Below are positions 17,631-26,702 of a stretch of DNA of 63,051 bases, piece by piece (the first letter of the stretch is position 1; each line of letters opens with the position of its first letter). The notes under the pieces are model-generated. The model worked only from the letters and a program-made list of their open reading frames with translations, made no database searches and was not told where the DNA came from. The stretch is from an uncultured Pelagibacteraceae bacterium (GTDB taxonomy: Bacteria; Pseudomonadota; Alphaproteobacteria; Pelagibacterales; Pelagibacteraceae). The translations under genes and the position numbers were made by a program. The DNA lies in assembly GCA_902568975.1 (NCBI GenBank), contig CACFSO010000005.1, positions 1 through 63,051 on the forward strand, read 5' to 3'.

Positions 17631-20027
17631 ATGGAGTTTAAAAAAATCCAATTAAATGGTTTCAAATCATTTGCTGAAAAAACAGATTTTTTGATTGAAG
17701 AAGGTTTGACTGGAATAGTAGGACCAAATGGATGTGGAAAATCAAATATCGTTGAATCCTTAAGATGGTGTATGGGAGAAACATCAGCAAAAAGTATGAG
17801 AGGATCGGGTATGGAAGATGTTATTTTTTCTGGGACCTCTAACAAACCATCAAAAAATATTGCTGAAGTTTCAATAAATTTATTTAATAATAATAAAGAT
17901 GGTCCATACCAGTATAAAGAAATAGATGAAATTCAGGTTAAAAGAAAAATAGAAAAAGATAAAGGATCTAAATTTTATATTAATAATAAAGAAGTTAGAG
18001 CTAAAGATGCTCAAATGTTTTTTGCTGATTTATCAACAGGTGCACACTCACCTTCAATAATTAGTCAAGGACGGATTGGAGCCCTTGTAACATCTAAACC
18101 TGTTGACAGGAGAGCAATACTGGAAGAGGCAGCGGGAATATCTGGACTACATGTGAGAAGACATGAGGCCGAGCTAAGATTAAGTGCTGCCGAAAATAAT
18201 TTAAAAAGAGCAGATGAATTAAGAAGACAACAGGAAAAACAGTTAATTAATTTGCAAAAACAAGCAGCAGAAGCAATGAAATATAAATTAATTTCAGAAG
18301 ATATTAAAAAAATAGAAGCAGGACTTTATTTTTTAAAGCTTAGAGATATTGATAATGAAATAAAATTAGAAAATGAAATAAATAAAGAGGCAGACAATGA
18401 AGTAAAAGATTTCAATAAAAAACTTGAAGAAATAGAAATACAAATTAATAACGAAACAAACAAAGTCACTCCAATTAGAGATAAAAATATTGAAAATCTT
18501 TCAAAAATTCAAAGACTTAACCTTGAAATAAAAAGTCTGGACGAAGAAAGTAATAGAATTAAAAATGATATTGAAAGTATAAAAAATTCTCTCAAAACTA
18601 TAGATGAAGATATTGATAGAGAAAAAAGTATAGTAATAGATGCAAATTCAAATGAAAAAAGAATCAAGGAGGAAAAACACGAGTTAATTGAAATCGACTC
18701 CAAATACTATGAAACTGAAAAACAATCTAACGAGGATTTAGAAGCTTCAAAAAATAAACTTAAAACAGAAATTGACAAAGTTAAAGAACTTATAAATGCT
18801 AAAAAAAATGATGATGCAATAAATGTTCTAGAAAACTGTAAGAAAATTATAGAATTGTATGCAGACAATTATAGTAAAAATCAAAGTATAAAAAACGAAT
18901 CTGTAAAAAGAAATGAAAGAATAAATGCTATTGAAAAAGAAATAGAAAGCTGGAAAAATCTTTTAGTGAACTCAGAAAAAATGATCAAAGAACTAAATGA
19001 AAGAAAGAAAAAATTATTAATAAGATTAGAAAAATTAGAAAATCAACCACAAACCCAAGCAGAAAAAAAAGGTAAAATTTCAGAAAACCTAAGACTTTCT
19101 GAAAAAGAGAAAAGTGAAAATGAAACTTATATTGAAGAATTAGATAACAAAATTATTGAACTAAGAAATAACCTAAATCTCACAAAAGAAAGTTCGATTG
19201 AGATTAGAGAAAGAAAAGCTAGTTCAAGTGCAACCGTAGAGGGTTTGAATAAACGAAGAAACGATCTTCTTGAGAGAATAGATACTGAATTAAATTTAAA
19301 TGAAAAGAATATTCTGGAATTTTCAAATTTAGATGAATCACAAGAATTCCCAGATTCTGTAACACAAGAAGAATTATTAGATGAAAAAAAGAGAGAAAGA
19401 GAAAAATTAGGATCGGTAAATTTAAGAGCTGATGAAGAAACTAGTAAATACGAAACAGAAATTAAAAAAATGGAGAAAGATAGACAAGATCTCGTTAATG
19501 CAATTATCAAACTAAAAGAAAGTATTAATGAATTAAATCAAAAGGGAAGAGAAAGACTTTTAGATGCTTTTGAAAAAGTAAACAGAAAGTTTAATGAGGT
19601 ATATACTAAATTATTTAATGGGGGTAGCGCCAAACTAGAGTTAGTTGACTCTGATGATCCCTTAGATGCAGGGCTTGAAATGTTAGTTAGTCCTCCAGGA
19701 AAAAGGCTTCAATCAATAACTTTACTATCAGGTGGAGAACAAGCTTTAACTGCGCTTTCTTTAATATTCGCGGTTTTTTTAACTAACCCAGCACCAATTT
19801 GTGTATTGGATGAAGTTGATGCTCCACTTGATGATGCAAATGTAACAAGATTTTGTAATTTACTTGAAGAATTAACAAGAATAACTAGTACAAAATTTAT
19901 AATTGTAACTCATCATGCATTGACAATGTCTAAAATGGATAGACTTTATGGAGTAACAATGCCCGAAAAAGGAATAAGTCAATTAGTGTCAGTTGACTTA
20001 CAAAAAGCTGAGGGTATGGTCGCTTAA
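17631..20027 (+). CDS. smc: SMC chromosome segregation ATPase, short hinge-less form
   Basis: Condensin-type ATPase. The N-terminal head has Walker A GPNGCGKSN (31-39) and SPSIISQGRIG; the C-terminal head has signature LSGGEQ (about 699-704) and Walker B VLDEVDAPLDD (about 724-734). Canonical bacterial SMC has about 1,150-1,200 residues with a hinge of over 100 residues; this one has 798. The region from about 170 to 640 reads as charged coiled coil with no Gly-rich globular hinge. A lone Cys403 lies almost exactly at the middle. The frame is uninterrupted, so this is not an obvious pseudogene. Confidence 0.88.
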   Translation: MEFKKIQLNGFKSFAEKTDFLIEEGLTGIVGPNGCGKSNIVESLRWCMGETSAKSMRGSGMEDVIFSGTSNKPSKNIAEVSINLFNNNKDGPYQYKEIDEIQVKRKIEKDKGSKFYINNKEVRAKDAQMFFADLSTGAHSPSIISQGRIGALVTSKPVDRRAILEEAAGISGLHVRRHEAELRLSAAENNLKRADELRRQQEKQLINLQKQAAEAMKYKLISEDIKKIEAGLYFLKLRDIDNEIKLENEINKEADNEVKDFNKKLEEIEIQINNETNKVTPIRDKNIENLSKIQRLNLEIKSLDEESNRIKNDIESIKNSLKTIDEDIDREKSIVIDANSNEKRIKEEKHELIEIDSKYYETEKQSNEDLEASKNKLKTEIDKVKELINAKKNDDAINVLENCKKIIELYADNYSKNQSIKNESVKRNERINAIEKEIESWKNLLVNSEKMIKELNERKKKLLIRLEKLENQPQTQAEKKGKISENLRLSEKEKSENETYIEELDNKIIELRNNLNLTKESSIEIRERKASSSATVEGLNKRRNDLLERIDTELNLNEKNILEFSNLDESQEFPDSVTQEELLDEKKREREKLGSVNLRADEETSKYETEIKKMEKDRQDLVNAIIKLKESINELNQKGRERLLDAFEKVNRKFNEVYTKLFNGGSAKLELVDSDDPLDAGLEMLVSPPGKRLQSITLLSGGEQALTALSLIFAVFLTNPAPICVLDEVDAPLDDANVTRFCNLLEELTRITSTKFIIVTHHALTMSKMDRLYGVTMPEKGISQLVSVDLQKAEGMVA

Positions 20028-20036
20028 ATTCAATAA

Positions 20037-20312
20037 ATGCAGCATGAACAGTTTAAAACTCGCCTTAAAATTGCAAAAGAAAAAGTAAGAGTTAAAAATT
20101 CAAAAAAAAAGGTAAATCCAAAGTCCAACTTGGGAATAGCATTCAAAATGAGCACAGAATTAGTTTCTGCGGTAGCAGTTGGGACAATTATTGGGTTTAT
20201 TTTAGATAATTGGTTTGGTACTAAACCTTGGTTAATTTTAATATTTTTTTTTGTAGGTGTAGTTGCCGGAATAATGAATGTGGTGCGATCTGCAAAAAAA
20301 ATGCAAAAGTAG
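20037..20312 (+). CDS. atpI: ATP synthase protein I (F0 assembly factor)
   Basis: Small membrane protein of 91 residues with a basic N-terminal 35 residues and two hydrophobic helices (about 41-60 and 66-84) containing GTIIGFILDNWFGTKPW, the AtpI pattern. It aids assembly of the c-ring and heads the F0 operon here. The start ATG is 9 bases after the smc stop, so expression from the smc transcript is possible. Confidence 0.88.
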   Translation: MQHEQFKTRLKIAKEKVRVKNSKKKVNPKSNLGIAFKMSTELVSAVAVGTIIGFILDNWFGTKPWLILIFFFVGVVAGIMNVVRSAKKMQK

Positions 20313-20321
20313 AAGATATTT

Positions 20322-21056
20322 ATGGCAACAAACCCGATGCATCAATTCAATGTTTATAGAATTGGACCAGAAGTTAAACTAGGAGAAATTGATATTTCAT
20401 TTACTAATGCAAGTTTATTTATGGTTGTAAGTTCTATAGCCATATTATTAATATTTAATTTAGGTTCAAAAAAAAATTCATTGATTCCTAACAAAATGCA
20501 GTTATTAGCAGAATTAAGTTATTCTTTTATTTCAAAAATGATAAGCGATACCGCTGGTTCAAAAGCCAAACCATATTTTTCTTTTATATTCTCTTTATTC
20601 ATGTTCGTATTATTTTGTAATATGTTTGGCATGATCCCATATTCTTTTACTGTAACGAGTCATATTATAGTTACGTTTGTTCTGGCAGCATTTATATTTA
20701 TTGGTGTTACAGTCATTGGTTTTTTAAAACATGGTTTGGGATATTTAAAACTTTTTGTTCCTAGTGGAGTCCCAATAGTTTTGCTACCTTTAATTGTTAT
20801 CATAGAAATAATCTCATATTTGAGTAGACCAATTAGTCTTTCGGTAAGATTATTTGCAAATATGATGGCTGGACACACAATGATGAAAGTATTCGGAGGC
20901 TTCGTAGTAAGTCTTGGAATAATAGGTGGATGGCTTCCACTTAGTTTTTCTGTTGCACTTACAGGTTTGGAGATATTAGTTGCTTTTCTTCAAGCATATG
21001 TTTTTGCAATTTTAACATGCATTTATTTAAATGATGCATTAAATTTACACCATTAA
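20322..21056 (+). CDS. atpB: F0F1 ATP synthase subunit a
   Basis: Membrane stator subunit forming the proton half-channels against the c-ring. The 244 residues include several membrane helices and the essential Arg in PISLSVRLFANMMAGH; the final helix carries LQAYVFAILTCIYLNDAL with the conserved Gln/Tyr. The N-terminal HQFNVYRI is typical of alphaproteobacterial proteins. It is second in the F0-only operon; the F1 genes are not in this window, as usual for this class. Confidence 0.97.
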   Translation: MATNPMHQFNVYRIGPEVKLGEIDISFTNASLFMVVSSIAILLIFNLGSKKNSLIPNKMQLLAELSYSFISKMISDTAGSKAKPYFSFIFSLFMFVLFCNMFGMIPYSFTVTSHIIVTFVLAAFIFIGVTVIGFLKHGLGYLKLFVPSGVPIVLLPLIVIIEIISYLSRPISLSVRLFANMMAGHTMMKVFGGFVVSLGIIGGWLPLSFSVALTGLEILVAFLQAYVFAILTCIYLNDALNLHH

Positions 21057-21060
21057 AAAC

Positions 21061-21073
21061 AAAGGAGGATATA
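21061..21073 (+). promoter_or_regulatory. Strong Shine-Dalgarno site of atpE
   Basis: AAAGGAGG at 21061-21068 is complementary to the 16S rRNA tail over eight bases and is 5 bases before the ATG at 21074. Most genes in this window have a weak site or none, so this element stands out. It fits the need to make many c subunits for each complex. Confidence 0.85.
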
Positions 21074-21301
21074 ATGGAACTAGAAGCAGCAAAAATGATT
21101 GGAGCAGGACTTGCGGCAATAGCATTAGCTGGCGCTGGAGTTGGAATTGGAATAATTTTTGGAAATTATTTGTCAGGAGCAATGAGAAATCCATCTGCAG
21201 CTCAAAAACAATTTCCAAATTTACTTTTGGGATTTGCGTTAGCTGAAGCAACAGGATTATTTGGACTTGTTGTTGCGTTAATTATTCTATTCGCTTTTTA
21301 A
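21074..21301 (+). CDS. atpE: F0F1 ATP synthase subunit c
   Basis: Proteolipid of 75 residues with two membrane helices. The first is a glycine-rich repeat (GAGVGIGIIFG), the loop carries RNPSAAQKQ, and the second has the proton-carrying Glu58 in FALAEATGLFGL. It forms the rotor ring. It is preceded by an unusually strong ribosome-binding site. I see no clear extra polar ligands of the sodium-binding type, so proton coupling is the simpler reading. Confidence 0.97.
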   Translation: MELEAAKMIGAGLAAIALAGAGVGIGIIFGNYLSGAMRNPSAAQKQFPNLLLGFALAEATGLFGLVVALIILFAF

Positions 21302-21306
21302 AGTTG

Positions 21307-21894
21307 ATGTTAAAAAAAATATTTTTTTATATAAACTTTAATTTTGTGTTTTTTTCTATAGCACAAAGTGCTGAAACTGAAGGCATGCCGCAGTTAAATA
21401 CAGAATTTTGGGTTTCGCAAATATTTTGGTTAATTTTAACTTTCGGTGGACTATTTATAATTTTATCTAAGTTTATTTTGCCAAAAATAAGTAGTAACTT
21501 AGAAATACGAAAAGCACAGATTTTAGAAAATATTGAAACAGCTGAAAAACAAAAAGAAGCCGCTGAAAGTAAAGACAATGAATATGAAAAAATTATTTTA
21601 AATACAAAAAATGAAGCAAAAAATTATTTTACTCAAGCACGGGAAAAAATTTTGAAAGATATTGAAAAAAAAAGATATTCCTTAGAAAGTGAAATAAATG
21701 AAGAGATTAAAGTTGCTGAGAATGAAATAAATAACCTTAAAAAATCATCGCCTGAAAAAATAAATAAGATAGCCATTGAGGCTTCAGCTGATTTAATAAA
21801 ACAAATAACAGGGCTCGAAGTAAATAATAGTAGTATTACTGCAATAGTCGAAGATTTATCAAAAAAAAATAAGGATAAATTATATGAAATTTGA
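21307..21894 (+). CDS. atpG: F0F1 ATP synthase subunit b'
   Basis: Stator stalk subunit with one N-terminal membrane span (about residues 30-52, WVSQIFWLILTFGGLFIIL) and a long charged helix. The presence of two b-type genes is normal for photosynthetic and many other alphaproteobacteria; the first is b'. A hydrophobic segment at residues 4-20 before the main span may be a signal-like extension. I chose ATG at 21307; a TTG at 21304 directly before it is the alternative. It overlaps atpF by 11 bases. Confidence 0.9.
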   Translation: MLKKIFFYINFNFVFFSIAQSAETEGMPQLNTEFWVSQIFWLILTFGGLFIILSKFILPKISSNLEIRKAQILENIETAEKQKEAAESKDNEYEKIILNTKNEAKNYFTQAREKILKDIEKKRYSLESEINEEIKVAENEINNLKKSSPEKINKIAIEASADLIKQITGLEVNNSSITAIVEDLSKKNKDKLYEI

Positions 21895-22381
21895 TGCAAC
21901 TTTTTGGGTGGCAATATCATTTATAATTTTTTTTGGAGGTTTAATATATTTAAAAATTCCAAAAAAAATTAATGATTTACTCTCAAATATGATAAAAAAT
22001 ATCAAAAATGAAATAGATGAAAGTGAAAGACTAAGGACTGAGTCTAAAGTATTATTAGATAAAGCACAAAATAGGCTAGATAATATAAAAATTGAAACTA
22101 AAAAAATTAGCGAACAGGCAAAAAAAGATAGTGAAAAGTTAATTATTGATATGAACGAAAAATTTTACAAGTCTGTAGAAATTAAGAAAAATTTAACACA
22201 GCTAAAAATTGCTCAAATGAAAGAGGCTGCAATTAAAGAAATTAAAGATGACTCTATAAAATTAGCCGTTAATTCTGTTAAAAAAATTATAACTACATCA
22301 GTTGATCAATCAAAATTGGATGCTCTATTTGAAAAAAATCTTGAGGAAACAAAAATAGCCCTTAAAAATATAAATTCATAA
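21884..22381 (+). CDS. atpF: F0F1 ATP synthase subunit b
   Basis: Second stator stalk subunit: 165 residues with one N-terminal membrane helix (FWVAISFIIFFGGLIYL) followed by a charged helix to the end, with AVNSVKKIITTSVDQSKLDALF near the C-terminus as in other b subunits. It overlaps the upstream b' gene by 11 bases, implying translational coupling. It is the last gene of the F0 operon, 53 bases before crtI. Confidence 0.93.
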   Translation: MKFDATFWVAISFIIFFGGLIYLKIPKKINDLLSNMIKNIKNEIDESERLRTESKVLLDKAQNRLDNIKIETKKISEQAKKDSEKLIIDMNEKFYKSVEIKKNLTQLKIAQMKEAAIKEIKDDSIKLAVNSVKKIITTSVDQSKLDALFEKNLEETKIALKNINS

Positions 22382-22434
22382 TCCTTTATAGATAATTTCG
22401 TTAATTTCTCTTAAAATAATATAAATTATATAAA

Positions 22435-23892
22435 ATGAATTCAGTAGTAATAGGTTCAGGATTTGGTGGAATAGCAGCTGCATTAAGATTAAGAGCAAAA
22501 AACCACAAGGTAACACTAGTTGAAAAACATCCTGATCTTGGGGGGAGAGCAAGAGTTTTCAAAAAAAATGGCTTTACCTTTGATGCAGGCCCTACTGTAA
22601 TTACCGCTCCTTATTTAATATATGAACTTTTTAAGTTATTTAATAAAAAACCTGAAGATTATATAAAAATTTCTTCATTAGATACTTGGTATAGATTTGT
22701 ATTCGAAGATGGTTACAAGTTTGATTATTCTGGAAATGAAAACTCAATGAAAAATCAAATTGAAAAAATTTCCAAAGATGATTTTGATGGTTACCAAAAA
22801 TTAGTTAAATTTACGAAAAAAATATTTGATAAAGGTTTTGTGGAGCTTTCAGATGTTCCTTTTGATAAATCTTTTTTCATGATTAAACAACTGCCTGCTT
22901 TATTAAAACTAAGAAGTTATAATTCTGTTTATTCATTAGTTTCTTCATTTATAAAAAATGAAAAACTAAGAAGAATATTTAGTATGCATCCATTATTAGT
23001 TGGAGGTAACCCTTTTACTACAACTTCTATTTATGGTTTAATTTTATATTTAGAAAAAAAATGGGGCATTCATTATTCAATAGGTGGAACAGGTCAAATA
23101 ATTAATGCTTTAGAAAAACTAATGCTTGAAGAAGATATTAAGATAATAAAAGGGTGTGAAGTAATTAATATAATTACAAATAAAAATAAAATCCAAGCAG
23201 TTAAACTTGCAAATGAAAAAGAATTGCAGGCAGACAACGTTATTTGTAATGCTGATCCACCTGCAATTTATAATGAGTTGTTAAAAGAAATAAAGAGCAA
23301 CTTACTATTCACATGGAAAAAAAAAAGAATGGATTATTCTATGGGTTTATTTGTATATTATTTTGGAACAAAAAAAATTTATAATGATGTTGAACATCAT
23401 ACAATTAAATTTGGGGACAAATATAAAAAACATTTGGATGATATTTTTGAGAAGAAAAAATTAAATAAAGATATTAGTTTTTATTTACATAGACCAACAG
23501 CTACAGATAAATCTATGGCTCCTGAAGGTCATGATTGTTTTTATGTTTTAGTGCCAGTTCCAAATAATCAATCAAAAATAGATTGGTCAATTGAAGGGGA
23601 TAAAATGAAAACTCTTGTAATAAATAAAATGGAAAATAGTTTATTACCAAATCTTAAAGAAAATATTGTTGAAGACTTTTACTTAACTCCCGATTATTTT
23701 GAAAAAGAACTAAATACAAAACATGGATCAGGCTTTTCTATTCAGCCTAAATTTAGCCAATCTGCTTACTTTAGATTTCATAATAAATCTGAGATTTGTG
23801 ATGGTTTATATCTAGTAGGAGCTGGAACTCACCCAGGCGCAGGGATACCAGGAGTGCTATCTTCTGCAAAAATTTTGGATAAAATTTTTTAA
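22435..23892 (+). CDS. crtI: Phytoene desaturase
   Basis: FAD-dependent enzyme that converts phytoene to lycopene in four desaturations. The 485 residues start with the FAD motif VIGSGFGGIAAALRL and VEKHPDLGGRARVF, and end with the bacterial-type carotenoid dehydrogenase signature LYLVGAGTHPGAGIPGVLSS. The length is typical. It is the first gene of a crtI-crtB-crtY-blh set. The 53-base leader is A/T-rich and may hold a promoter (TATAAATTATA just before the ATG), but none is clear. Confidence 0.96.
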   Translation: MNSVVIGSGFGGIAAALRLRAKNHKVTLVEKHPDLGGRARVFKKNGFTFDAGPTVITAPYLIYELFKLFNKKPEDYIKISSLDTWYRFVFEDGYKFDYSGNENSMKNQIEKISKDDFDGYQKLVKFTKKIFDKGFVELSDVPFDKSFFMIKQLPALLKLRSYNSVYSLVSSFIKNEKLRRIFSMHPLLVGGNPFTTTSIYGLILYLEKKWGIHYSIGGTGQIINALEKLMLEEDIKIIKGCEVINIITNKNKIQAVKLANEKELQADNVICNADPPAIYNELLKEIKSNLLFTWKKKRMDYSMGLFVYYFGTKKIYNDVEHHTIKFGDKYKKHLDDIFEKKKLNKDISFYLHRPTATDKSMAPEGHDCFYVLVPVPNNQSKIDWSIEGDKMKTLVINKMENSLLPNLKENIVEDFYLTPDYFEKELNTKHGSGFSIQPKFSQSAYFRFHNKSEICDGLYLVGAGTHPGAGIPGVLSSAKILDKIF

Positions 23893-24740
23893 TGTCTCAA
23901 AATTATCTATCAATATATGCAAAATCATTTAATTGGGCAGGTTTTTTTTTACCTAAGAAAATATATAAAAAGTGCTCAGTTCTTTATGATTTTTGTAGAA
24001 CCATAGACAATATCGCTGATCAAGATTTAGACTTAAATAACAAAATAAAACAATTTAATGAATTTAAAGATGATTTTAAAAAAAAAAATTTTGAAAACTT
24101 GATAATAAAAAATTTTCATAATCTAGCACAAGAAGTAAATATTTCTCATCTTGTAATTTATGATTTATTTGATGGAGTTGAGTCAGATTTAAAAAAAGAG
24201 CTAAAGATAAATACTGTTAAAGAATTACTAATTTATTCTTATAGAGTAGCTGGAACAGTTGGTTTAATGATGGCAAGAATTTTAAATGTTAAATCATTTA
24301 ATTCTTTAAAGGCCGCAATTGATTTAGGTATTGCCATGCAGCTTACAAATATAGCTAGAGATGTTGTGGAAGATAGTAAAAGAAATAGACAATATATTAA
24401 ATCAGATTTTAATACAATTACAAATACTTTAAAAATAGCAGAACTTTTTTACACAAGTTCATTTGCATCAATAAAAGAAATTCCATTTAATTGTAGGCTA
24501 TCAATTTTAGTTGCAAGAAGAGTTTATAAAGAAATCGGAAATAAAATTTTAAAAAAAAAAAACATTCAAAATTATAAAGATTCTGGAAAAATCTATGTTT
24601 CCAATATTGAAAAGTCATATCAAACATTCTTTGCTTTATTTGATCTAATTAAACTTTTTTTTATAAAAAATAATGATCATTTAAGAAAAGCAGAGCATGG
24701 CATAATAAATGAAGAAATTGATATAAATGAAAGAATTTGA
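23892..24740 (+). CDS. crtB: Phytoene synthase
   Basis: Condenses two geranylgeranyl diphosphates to phytoene. Both Asp-rich regions are visible: FCRTIDNIADQ near the N-terminus and MQLTNIARDVVED in the second half; the first has DNIAD instead of the usual DDxxD. The 282 residues are usual for the bacterial enzyme. The ATG overlaps the last base of crtI and the 3' end overlaps crtY by 14 bases, so the three are translationally linked. Confidence 0.95.
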   Translation: MSQNYLSIYAKSFNWAGFFLPKKIYKKCSVLYDFCRTIDNIADQDLDLNNKIKQFNEFKDDFKKKNFENLIIKNFHNLAQEVNISHLVIYDLFDGVESDLKKELKINTVKELLIYSYRVAGTVGLMMARILNVKSFNSLKAAIDLGIAMQLTNIARDVVEDSKRNRQYIKSDFNTITNTLKIAELFYTSSFASIKEIPFNCRLSILVARRVYKEIGNKILKKKNIQNYKDSGKIYVSNIEKSYQTFFALFDLIKLFFIKNNDHLRKAEHGIINEEIDINERI

Positions 24741-25791
24741 TTATATTATTTTGGGTGGTGGCTGCGCTGGTTTATCATTAGCTTATGAGCTAGATATAAA
24801 TAAAAAATTAAAAGATAAAACTTTAGCTATAGTTGAAACTAGAGATGAGTATAAAAGAGACAAAACATGGTCATTTTGGAAAGTAACTGATCATAATTTT
24901 GATGACTGTGTTATTAAAAATTGGAACAATTTTTCTATCAATTCTAGATTTGGATCGCATGAAGTTGTAAATAAAGAGTATCCTTACCAAGCTATAGACA
25001 GCGGTTTATTTTATGGAAAAGTTTTAAATCAATTAAAACAAAATAAAAATATTCGATTTTTTAAAAATACAGATCAAATAAACTTAAACAATTCATTTAT
25101 ATTTAATAGCATTCCGTCAAAAGAAAATTATCAAAAAAATCTTTGGCAACACTTTAAAGGTATAGAAATTGAAACTCCTAGAGATATTTTTGATGATGAA
25201 ATTTTTAACTTAATGGATTTTGATTGTGATCAAAGAGATAATGTTCACTTTTTTTATACATTACCTTTCGCAAAAAATAAGGCTTTAATTGAAACAACTT
25301 GGTTATCAAAAATGGATGACAAATCATTAAATGATTATGATATTCAGCTAGAAAAATATATAAAAGAAACTCTTAAAATAAAAAGTTATAAAATTAATTA
25401 TCAAGAAAAAGGGGCTATACCTTTATTCTATCCATTAAATAAAATAGAGAAAAACAAAATTAATATTGGATCTGCAGGAGGCATGACACGTTTAAGCACT
25501 GGATATACTTTTCTTAATATCCAAGATCATAGTAAATATATAACTAATAATATTGAAAAAATTCAAAACATAAAAGCTTACCATATTGGAAAAAAATATG
25601 AGTTTCTTGATAATATATTTTTAAATGTTCTTATAAACAATCCAGACAAAATGCAAAAAATATTTTTAAATATGTTTAAAGCGTCTTCCAAAACAGTTAT
25701 AAAATTTCTATCAAATAAAAGTAATATTTTTGAGGATTTGGAAATAATCTTAAAAATGCCTAAATGGATCTTTATTAAAAATATTTTTTAA
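24727..25791 (+). CDS. crtY: Lycopene beta-cyclase (CrtY type)
   Basis: Flavoprotein that cyclises lycopene to beta-carotene. The N-terminal YIILGGGCAGLSLAYEL binds FAD; RDKTWSFW is a CrtY-family block; IPLFYPL and GSAGGMTRLSTGYTF match the C-terminal conserved regions. The 354 residues are slightly shorter than typical proteobacterial CrtY. The overlap with crtB and 5-base gap to blh keep the four carotenoid genes in one unit. Confidence 0.93.
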   Translation: MKEFDYIILGGGCAGLSLAYELDINKKLKDKTLAIVETRDEYKRDKTWSFWKVTDHNFDDCVIKNWNNFSINSRFGSHEVVNKEYPYQAIDSGLFYGKVLNQLKQNKNIRFFKNTDQINLNNSFIFNSIPSKENYQKNLWQHFKGIEIETPRDIFDDEIFNLMDFDCDQRDNVHFFYTLPFAKNKALIETTWLSKMDDKSLNDYDIQLEKYIKETLKIKSYKINYQEKGAIPLFYPLNKIEKNKINIGSAGGMTRLSTGYTFLNIQDHSKYITNNIEKIQNIKAYHIGKKYEFLDNIFLNVLINNPDKMQKIFLNMFKASSKTVIKFLSNKSNIFEDLEIILKMPKWIFIKNIF

Positions 25792-25796
25792 ATTAG

Positions 25797-26702
25797 ATGA
25801 ATAAAATTAATTATTATCATTCATTAATTTTTTTTAATTTATGTATATTATTGTCAGCATTTGAATTTTTAAGAGACAATAGTCTGCTTATTTTATGTTT
25901 GTTTCTTATATTAAGTTTAGGAATATCACATGGAGCGTTGGATCATATAAAAGGAAAAAAATTACTAAAACTGCTAAACTATAAATCTACTTCAATATTT
26001 TATATTACATATATTCTTATCGGAATAAGTATAATTCTATTATGGATGTTATTTTCTAAAATTTTATTATTAATTTTTTTAATAGTCGCATCATTTCATT
26101 TTGGCAAAGAGGACTCTGAGTTTATAAACAAGAAATCTAATCTTGATTTAATTTACTTTTTTAAAGGGTCTCTTGTTATAACGGCTCCATTGTTATTACA
26201 TAAAACTGAAACTCTAAATATTTTCAATAATTTAAATTTTGACATTTCGCAAAGTTTATTTATATCAAATGAATTTCTATATGTGTTTATAGCAATTAGT
26301 TTATTTGCAAATATTGTTATTTCATTAAATAAACAAATTGATATTAAATCATTGCTATTAATGGATTTTATGTCCATCCTTTTACTAAACTATTTCTTGA
26401 GCCCAATTTTGGCATTTACAATTTATTTTTGCTTTCTGCATTCTGTTAGACATTCATTTAAATTATCTAATGAACTTAATAAAAAAAATTTTATTAAAGG
26501 ATTTAAAGAATTTTTAATAAAAGCAGTACCATTAACTATTTTAACTGCTGTTTTGTTCTTAATATCTCTATTTTTTTTAAATAATTATTACTTTTTTGAT
26601 AATGCTATATCAAAAGTAATATTTATTGGTTTGGCGTCTTTAACCTTTCCACATATATTGCTGGAATATCTTTTAGAAAAAAATGAAAAGCAAAGAAATT
26701 AA
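25797..26702 (+). CDS. blh: Beta-carotene 15,15'-dioxygenase, Brp/Blh family
   Basis: Integral membrane, iron-dependent enzyme that cleaves beta-carotene to two retinals, the chromophore of proteorhodopsin. The 301 residues carry about eight hydrophobic segments and the family His motifs: SHGALDH (44-50), SFHFGKEDSEF near residue 100 and FLHSVRHSFKL near 216-226. No rhodopsin gene is in the window, so the product must serve one elsewhere. The end overlaps ispH by 20 bases. Confidence 0.93.
   Translation: MNKINYYHSLIFFNLCILLSAFEFLRDNSLLILCLFLILSLGISHGALDHIKGKKLLKLLNYKSTSIFYITYILIGISIILLWMLFSKILLLIFLIVASFHFGKEDSEFINKKSNLDLIYFFKGSLVITAPLLLHKTETLNIFNNLNFDISQSLFISNEFLYVFIAISLFANIVISLNKQIDIKSLLLMDFMSILLLNYFLSPILAFTIYFCFLHSVRHSFKLSNELNKKNFIKGFKEFLIKAVPLTILTAVLFLISLFFLNNYYFFDNAISKVIFIGLASLTFPHILLEYLLEKNEKQRN

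Noticed and set aside
25797..26702. blh as a rhodopsin gene
   Set aside because: The frame has the SHGALDH and HFGKED motifs of Brp/Blh dioxygenases and no retinal-binding Lys helix of rhodopsins.
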